Assembly: GCF_017353175.1 (NCBI RefSeq)
Contig: NZ_JAFMYW010000004.1
Location: forward strand, 1 to 64,000
Direction: 5' to 3'
DNA from: Fibrella forsythiae
Lineage (GTDB): Bacteria; Bacteroidota; Bacteroidia; Cytophagales; Spirosomataceae
DNA length: 64,000 nt
The position numbers and the translations under genes are program-made. Positions 60,487-64,000 of this stretch are shown here, in pieces; positions within the stretch are counted from its first letter, which is position 1; each line of letters begins with the position of its first letter. The notes beneath the pieces are model-generated. The model made no database searches, had not been told where the DNA came from, and saw only the letters and a list, made by a program, of their open reading frames with translations.

Positions 60487-61530
60487 TCAAGCCGAGAACT
60501 CCTTCACCGCGTCGATGAACACGCGCACATGATCGGGGTTCGTATCCGGGTACACACCGTGCCCGAGGTTGGCAATATGACGTTGTGGCCCAAACGCGTT
60601 CAGCATCTGCCGAACTTCCGCCCTGATCTGATCAGGAGTAGCATACAACACACAGGGGTCGAGGTTTCCCTGTAGGGTTTTGCCGGGAATCAATGTCCGT
60701 GATTCGGCAATGTCCATATTCCAGTCAAGCCCAACTACGTCGCAGTTTAACTGACCGATGGCCTCACGGGCAAAAAACGCACCTTTGGCAAATACGGTTA
60801 CGGGCGTATGGCCCACCTCAGCATCAGCCTTGATGGCATCGCAAATTTGCTTGATGTAGGGCAGCGAAAACGTACTGTACTGCTCGGGAGAGAGAATACC
60901 TGCCCAGGAATCGAACAGTTGGACCAGATCGGCGCCGGCACGTACCTGCGCTTTCAGATAAGCAATGGTGCTGTCGGTAATCTGTTGAAGCAAGGCGTGC
61001 GCAAAGGCCGGATCGGTGTAGAGCAGTTTTTTGGCAACCGAGAAGGTTTTCGAGCCTTTCCCTTCTGTCATGTAGCAGAAAATGGTGAACGGTGCACCGG
61101 CAAAACCCAGCAGTGGCACCCGGCCGTTCAACAGCTGTTTTGTGATCCGCAGGGCTTCGAGAACGTACCCAAGATCCTGTTCAGCATCGGCAATGTGCAG
61201 ACTGTCGAGGTCGGCCATCGTACGAACGGTACGGGGAAAGACCGGCCCCCGTTGCTCCACCATCTCGTAGGGCAGGCCCATGGCTTCGGGCACAACCAGG
61301 ATATCCGAGAAAATAATGGCAGCATCAACGCCCAATAGATCAACGGGTTGAACGGTCACCTCAGCCGCGAGTTCTGGTGTGGTAGCCAGTTTGATAAAAC
61401 TGCCTGCCTTTTCCCGAACCGCCCGGTATTCGGCCAATATACGGCCGGCCTGCCGCATCAGCCATACGGGCGTCCGCTCAACGGCCTCGCCCCGTGCAGC
61501 CCGGAGCACTAAATCGTTTTGTAACTTCAT
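60487..61530 (-). CDS. hemE: Uroporphyrinogen decarboxylase
   Basis: 347-residue cytoplasmic enzyme that decarboxylates uroporphyrinogen III to coproporphyrinogen III. Signatures are [17 protein letters not shown] at the N-terminus, with the substrate-binding Arg pair, and [18 protein letters not shown] in the middle. [29 protein letters not shown] and [15 protein letters not shown] follow, the last two quoted as landmarks. The start lies just after a GATATTTGC resembling a -7 box. No other heme gene is adjacent. Confidence 0.97.
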   Translation of the reverse strand: MKLQNDLVLRAARGEAVERTPVWLMRQAGRILAEYRAVREKAGSFIKLATTPELAAEVTVQPVDLLGVDAAIIFSDILVVPEAMGLPYEMVEQRGPVFPRTVRTMADLDSLHIADAEQDLGYVLEALRITKQLLNGRVPLLGFAGAPFTIFCYMTEGKGSKTFSVAKKLLYTDPAFAHALLQQITDSTIAYLKAQVRAGADLVQLFDSWAGILSPEQYSTFSLPYIKQICDAIKADAEVGHTPVTVFAKGAFFAREAIGQLNCDVVGLDWNMDIAESRTLIPGKTLQGNLDPCVLYATPDQIRAEVRQMLNAFGPQRHIANLGHGVYPDTNPDHVRVFIDAVKEFSA

Positions 61531-61575
61531 GCTGCAAATATCGGGAGAGCGAGAGAGTTAAGAGTTAAGAATTTA

Positions 61576-61640
61576 GAATTAAGCGTTGCTTCGGTTTTGC
61601 CGCCGCCCTAAAGCGAGCCCGCCGAAGCAATGCTTAATTC
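61576..61640. repeat. Inverted repeat reaching into the next gene's stop
   Basis: 19-nt arms (61576-61594 and 61622-61640) pair at 18 positions. The sequence left of the first arm is GAGTTAAGA-type quasi-repeat. The right arm contains the stop codon of the downstream-listed NAD-binding protein gene (61634-61636). Loop wording again includes a GTTGCTTCGG core. Confidence 0.65.
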
Positions 61641-62308
61641 TCCCGCTCCTCTGCCAATAACTTGATGTCGTTTACTTCGAGCACCCGCCGTTGTTTGCCT
61701 TTGCTAACGGCATTAATCATAGCGCGGCCCAATTGGTGAAGCGTAATCACGAACGAAGGCACCAGGAGTTTCGCCACCGGATATAGCCAGCTTACATACG
61801 CGTAGTACTTGCTGGTGTTCTTCATTCCCGGTGCAGGATGAATGTAACCCGGCCGAAAGTTGAACACCTGCCTGAACGGCAGCGCCATCAGATCGTTCTC
61901 CGTTTTCCCTTTTACACGCGCCCACATCGAACTTCCCTGCTCGGTACTATCCGTACCGGCCCCCGACACGTAACAGAATGTCATATCGGGGTTTCGCTGA
62001 CTTAGCAGCGTGGCCATGGTCAAGGTAAGCGTGTGGGTAAGTTTATCATATTGAGCCTCTTTCATGCCTACCGACGATACGCCGAGGCAGAAGAAACAGG
62101 CGTTATAGCCCGTCAGTTGGTCACCTACTGCCGAAAGATCAAAGAAATCAGGAAGAATTAATTCCCGGAGCTTTGGATGAACAACGCCACACGGTTTTCG
62201 ACTAACACTTAGCACTTGCTCAACCTGGCTATCTTCTAGACATTCGTGCAATACACCTTCGCCAACCATTCCCGTGGCGCCCGTCACAATAGCTTTGATC
62301 TTCATCAT
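61634..62308 (-). CDS. HTATIP2/CC3-like NAD(P)-binding protein
   Basis: About 224 residues from the ATG at 62308 or 62305; the frame is open to 62401 but the leader is atypical. The N-terminal Rossmann motif is KAIVTGATGMVGEGVL, then NACFFCLGVSSVG, FCYVSGAGTDSTEQG with the Tyr-containing active-site region, and FNFRPGYIHPAPG. It belongs to the atypical short-chain dehydrogenases related to HTATIP2/TIP30. The substrate is unknown. Confidence 0.85.
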   Translation of the reverse strand: MMKIKAIVTGATGMVGEGVLHECLEDSQVEQVLSVSRKPCGVVHPKLRELILPDFFDLSAVGDQLTGYNACFFCLGVSSVGMKEAQYDKLTHTLTLTMATLLSQRNPDMTFCYVSGAGTDSTEQGSSMWARVKGKTENDLMALPFRQVFNFRPGYIHPAPGMKNTSKYYAYVSWLYPVAKLLVPSFVITLHQLGRAMINAVSKGKQRRVLEVNDIKLLAEEREN

Positions 62309-62582
62309 AGACAAAAATAAGCATATAAATGCAGCCTGTCTACTAACCAATCCCGCGATGGGTATCTGCCGTTTCTTCTGTAACAGAACAACCGAAAGCA
62401 CACGCTCAGGCCAGATTGGCCGTATGCAATCATCGAATGCCAGGCCGCAGACAGTGACACCTGGCGAGGCATACGTTGGAATAATAAGAACCGATGCCTA
62501 TCTTCTGCCCTTGTCGCTTCTCAACAATTTTTCTAATTCCCCGAATCCACCCATCTTTGCGGCATAAAAGCATACCCCTATT

Positions 62583-63836
62583 ATGGAGTTGAAACGAGTT
62601 GTTGTGACGGGCCTGGGTGCCCTTACCCCTATCGGAAACACTGTCGAAGCCTTCTGGCAGGGCCTGAGCACAGGCACCAGCGGAGCTGCACCCATCACTA
62701 AATTCGACGCGTCCCTGTTTAAAACCCGCTTTGCCTGTGAGGTGAAGGGCTTCGATCCGCTTAATTATTTTGACCGGAAAGAAGCGCGGAAGATGGACGG
62801 GTACGTTCATTACGCCATTGTCACGGCCGACCAGGCCATTGAAGATGCCGGCTTGTTAAGCCCGGGTATCAACAAGGAACGCGTAGGTGTTATCTGGGCG
62901 TCGGGCATTGGTGGCCTGCATAGCTTTCAGGAGGAGGTACTGGCCTACGGAGCAGGTGGTAAAGTTCCACGCTTCAGCCCATTCTTTATACCGAAAATGA
63001 TTGCCGACATGGGCGCCGGTATGATCTCTATCCGGCATGGCTTCATGGGCGTCAACTTTGCCCCCGTGTCGGCCTGTGCGTCGAGCACGCACGCCATGAT
63101 CGATGCCTTCAACTTTATCCGCCTGGGTAAAGCCGACGCCATCGTGACGGGCGGTTCTGAATACGTTATCACAGACTCGGCACTGGGTGGCTTCAGCAAC
63201 ATGAAAGCCCTCTCAGAACGCAACGACGACCCGCAGCGGGCCTCCCGCCCCTTCGACGCCAACCGCGATGGTTTCGTGCTGGGCGAAGGCGGTGGTGGCA
63301 TTATTCTGGAAGAGTATGAGCATGCTAAAGCACGGGGCGCTAAAATCTATTGTGAACTCGTGGGCTCGGGCGCTACCGCCGATGCCTACCACATGACCGG
63401 TACACACCCTGAAGGCCTCGGCGCAGCCAATGCCATGCGCGAAGCCCTGCGCGAAGCTGGGTTACAGCCGGAAGACGTTGACTACCTGAACGTTCACGCC
63501 ACCTCCACACCGATTGGCGACGTATCGGAAGCAAAAGCGATTGTGAAAGTGTTTGGCGAGAACCCAACCAACCTGAACATCAGCGCCACTAAATCGATGA
63601 CGGGTCATTTGCTTGGTGCAGCGGGGGCCATTGAAGGCGTTGCGGGTATTCTGGCTATGCAGCACGGCCTGATTCCGCCAACGATCAACCTCGACGACCG
63701 CGATGAGAACGTACCTGCGGGCCTGAATCTGACGCCCAACGTAGCGCAGAAAAAGACCGTCAACGTGGTGCTGAGCAACACATTTGGTTTCGGCGGCCAC
63801 AACGCTACCGTACTGTTCAAACGATTCGAAGAGTAG
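62583..63836 (+). CDS. fabF: 3-oxoacyl-ACP synthase II (beta-ketoacyl synthase)
   Basis: 417-residue condensing enzyme of fatty-acid elongation. The catalytic triad is C165 (SACASSTHA), H305 (NVHATSTPIGD) and H342 (KSMTGHLLGAAGA, with K337). The N-terminus KRVVVTGLGALTPIGN and the C-terminal NTFGFGGHNA are canonical. ATG start. It is a lone fabF: acpP, which often precedes fabF, is not beside it. The next gene is a probable glycosyltransferase on the same strand after an inverted repeat. Confidence 0.96.
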   Translation: MELKRVVVTGLGALTPIGNTVEAFWQGLSTGTSGAAPITKFDASLFKTRFACEVKGFDPLNYFDRKEARKMDGYVHYAIVTADQAIEDAGLLSPGINKERVGVIWASGIGGLHSFQEEVLAYGAGGKVPRFSPFFIPKMIADMGAGMISIRHGFMGVNFAPVSACASSTHAMIDAFNFIRLGKADAIVTGGSEYVITDSALGGFSNMKALSERNDDPQRASRPFDANRDGFVLGEGGGGIILEEYEHAKARGAKIYCELVGSGATADAYHMTGTHPEGLGAANAMREALREAGLQPEDVDYLNVHATSTPIGDVSEAKAIVKVFGENPTNLNISATKSMTGHLLGAAGAIEGVAGILAMQHGLIPPTINLDDRDENVPAGLNLTPNVAQKKTVNVVLSNTFGFGGHNATVLFKRFEE

Positions 63837-63860
63837 AACGATACCTTAACGTGTACCGGT

Positions 63861-63920
63861 AAAGCCCAATGCTCAACGTTGCCTCGCTATTTCGCGGCGC
63901 AACGTTGAGCATTGGGCTTT
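63861..63920. repeat. Perfect 22-bp inverted repeat after fabF
   Basis: Arms at 63861-63882 and 63899-63920 (AAAGCCCAATGCTCAACGTTGC and its complement, split here as AAAGCCCAATGC and TCAACGTTGC) are exact reverse complements. The 16-nt loop contains CTCGCTATTTCGCG. It is placed directly between fabF and the next gene. Confidence 0.85.
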
Positions 63921-63938
63921 AACCGTTAGGCATTTTAT

Positions 63939-64000
63939 ATGAAAACCATTTTCGTCGACACCGAACGGATTCGGGACCTCAACAGCGGGCTGGGTCAAAC
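63939..64000 (+). CDS. Start of a probable glycosyltransferase (partial)
   Basis: ATG at 63939, running off the window. The first 20 residues MKTIFVDTERIRDLNSGLGQ resemble the opening of Bacteroidetes glycosyltransferases of the GT4-like kind (a DTER, then a GL-x-(Q/H) near residues 7-20). This rests on 20 residues, so treat it as a guess. Confidence 0.35.
   Translation, partial: MKTIFVDTERIRDLNSGLGQ

Noticed and set aside
1-64000. tRNA, rRNA, transposase or integrase genes
   Set aside because: I looked for tRNA T-loops, CCA ends and transposase-like motifs and saw none; absence was judged by eye only, and a tRNAscan and Infernal run would settle it.

Overview
The window looks like chromosome of a Bacteroidetes bacterium of the order Cytophagales, most like Spirosoma and relatives (inference). 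The reasons are exact matches to the Bacteroidetes -7 promoter box (TAnnTTTG) ahead of several genes, few recognisable Shine-Dalgarno sites, several TTG/GTG starts, a large secreted and lipoprotein load (ThuA, GH43, GH127, DUF4965/glutaminase-like, S9 peptidase, SdrD/Ig-like and LRR proteins), a YpdA-type bacillithiol reductase, and a base composition a little above half G+C outside two AT-rich stretches. I saw no rRNA, tRNA, CRISPR array, transposase or integrase.

Layout. 0-9 kb: housekeeping genes tyrS, queA, a PduO-type cobalamin adenosyltransferase, doxX-like, ilvE, a ChaN-like protein, a sodium:solute symporter and a Nudix hydrolase, separated by long intergenic inverted repeats. 9-18.5 kb: ThuA protein, metallo-beta-lactamase-fold lipoprotein, zinc alcohol dehydrogenase, two tandem paralogous MFS transporters, an MscS channel, an acetyltransferase and a GH43/discoidin enzyme. 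18.6-22.2 kb: nuoL-nuoM without the rest of complex I. 22.2-27.8 kb: an AraC regulator with two membrane proteins, a DUF1059 mini-protein, a secreted TIM-barrel protein, an acetyltransferase and a Tat-exported aminotransferase. 28-30.4 kb: an AT-rich lipoprotein gene joining a von Willebrand D domain to a legume-lectin-like domain.

32.5-34.7 kb is the most foreign-looking stretch: a very AT-rich, tightly packed run of up to five genes containing two HicA-like toxins, a 317-residue protein with a HicB-like C-terminus, a DUF4365 nuclease-like protein and a possible 53-residue protein. It is followed by a decayed 3' end of an S9 peptidase gene whose intact paralogue lies 2.6 kb away, by ridA, by a truncated SPW-type membrane gene, and by four tandem paralogous two-helix membrane proteins.

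37.5-48.3 kb holds exported degradative enzymes (S9 peptidase, PBP4-type D,D-carboxypeptidase, GH127, DUF4965 protein, SGNH hydrolase), with a second gene-end fossil after the DUF4965 gene. 48.3-64 kb holds priA, a 1474-residue surface protein, ypdA-like, the heptose kinase gene, a plant-type LRR protein, hemE, an HTATIP2-like NAD-binding protein, fabF and the start of a probable glycosyltransferase.

Three window-wide signals stand out. First, the 8-mer AACGTACC/GGTACGTT occurs more than 40 times against about two expected, on both strands and in all codon phases. Second, long intergenic inverted repeats (two perfect, 46 and 56 bp) sit between many genes, with arms often built from locus-specific short quasi-repeats. 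Third, fossil 3' ends of genes lie close to their intact paralogues.
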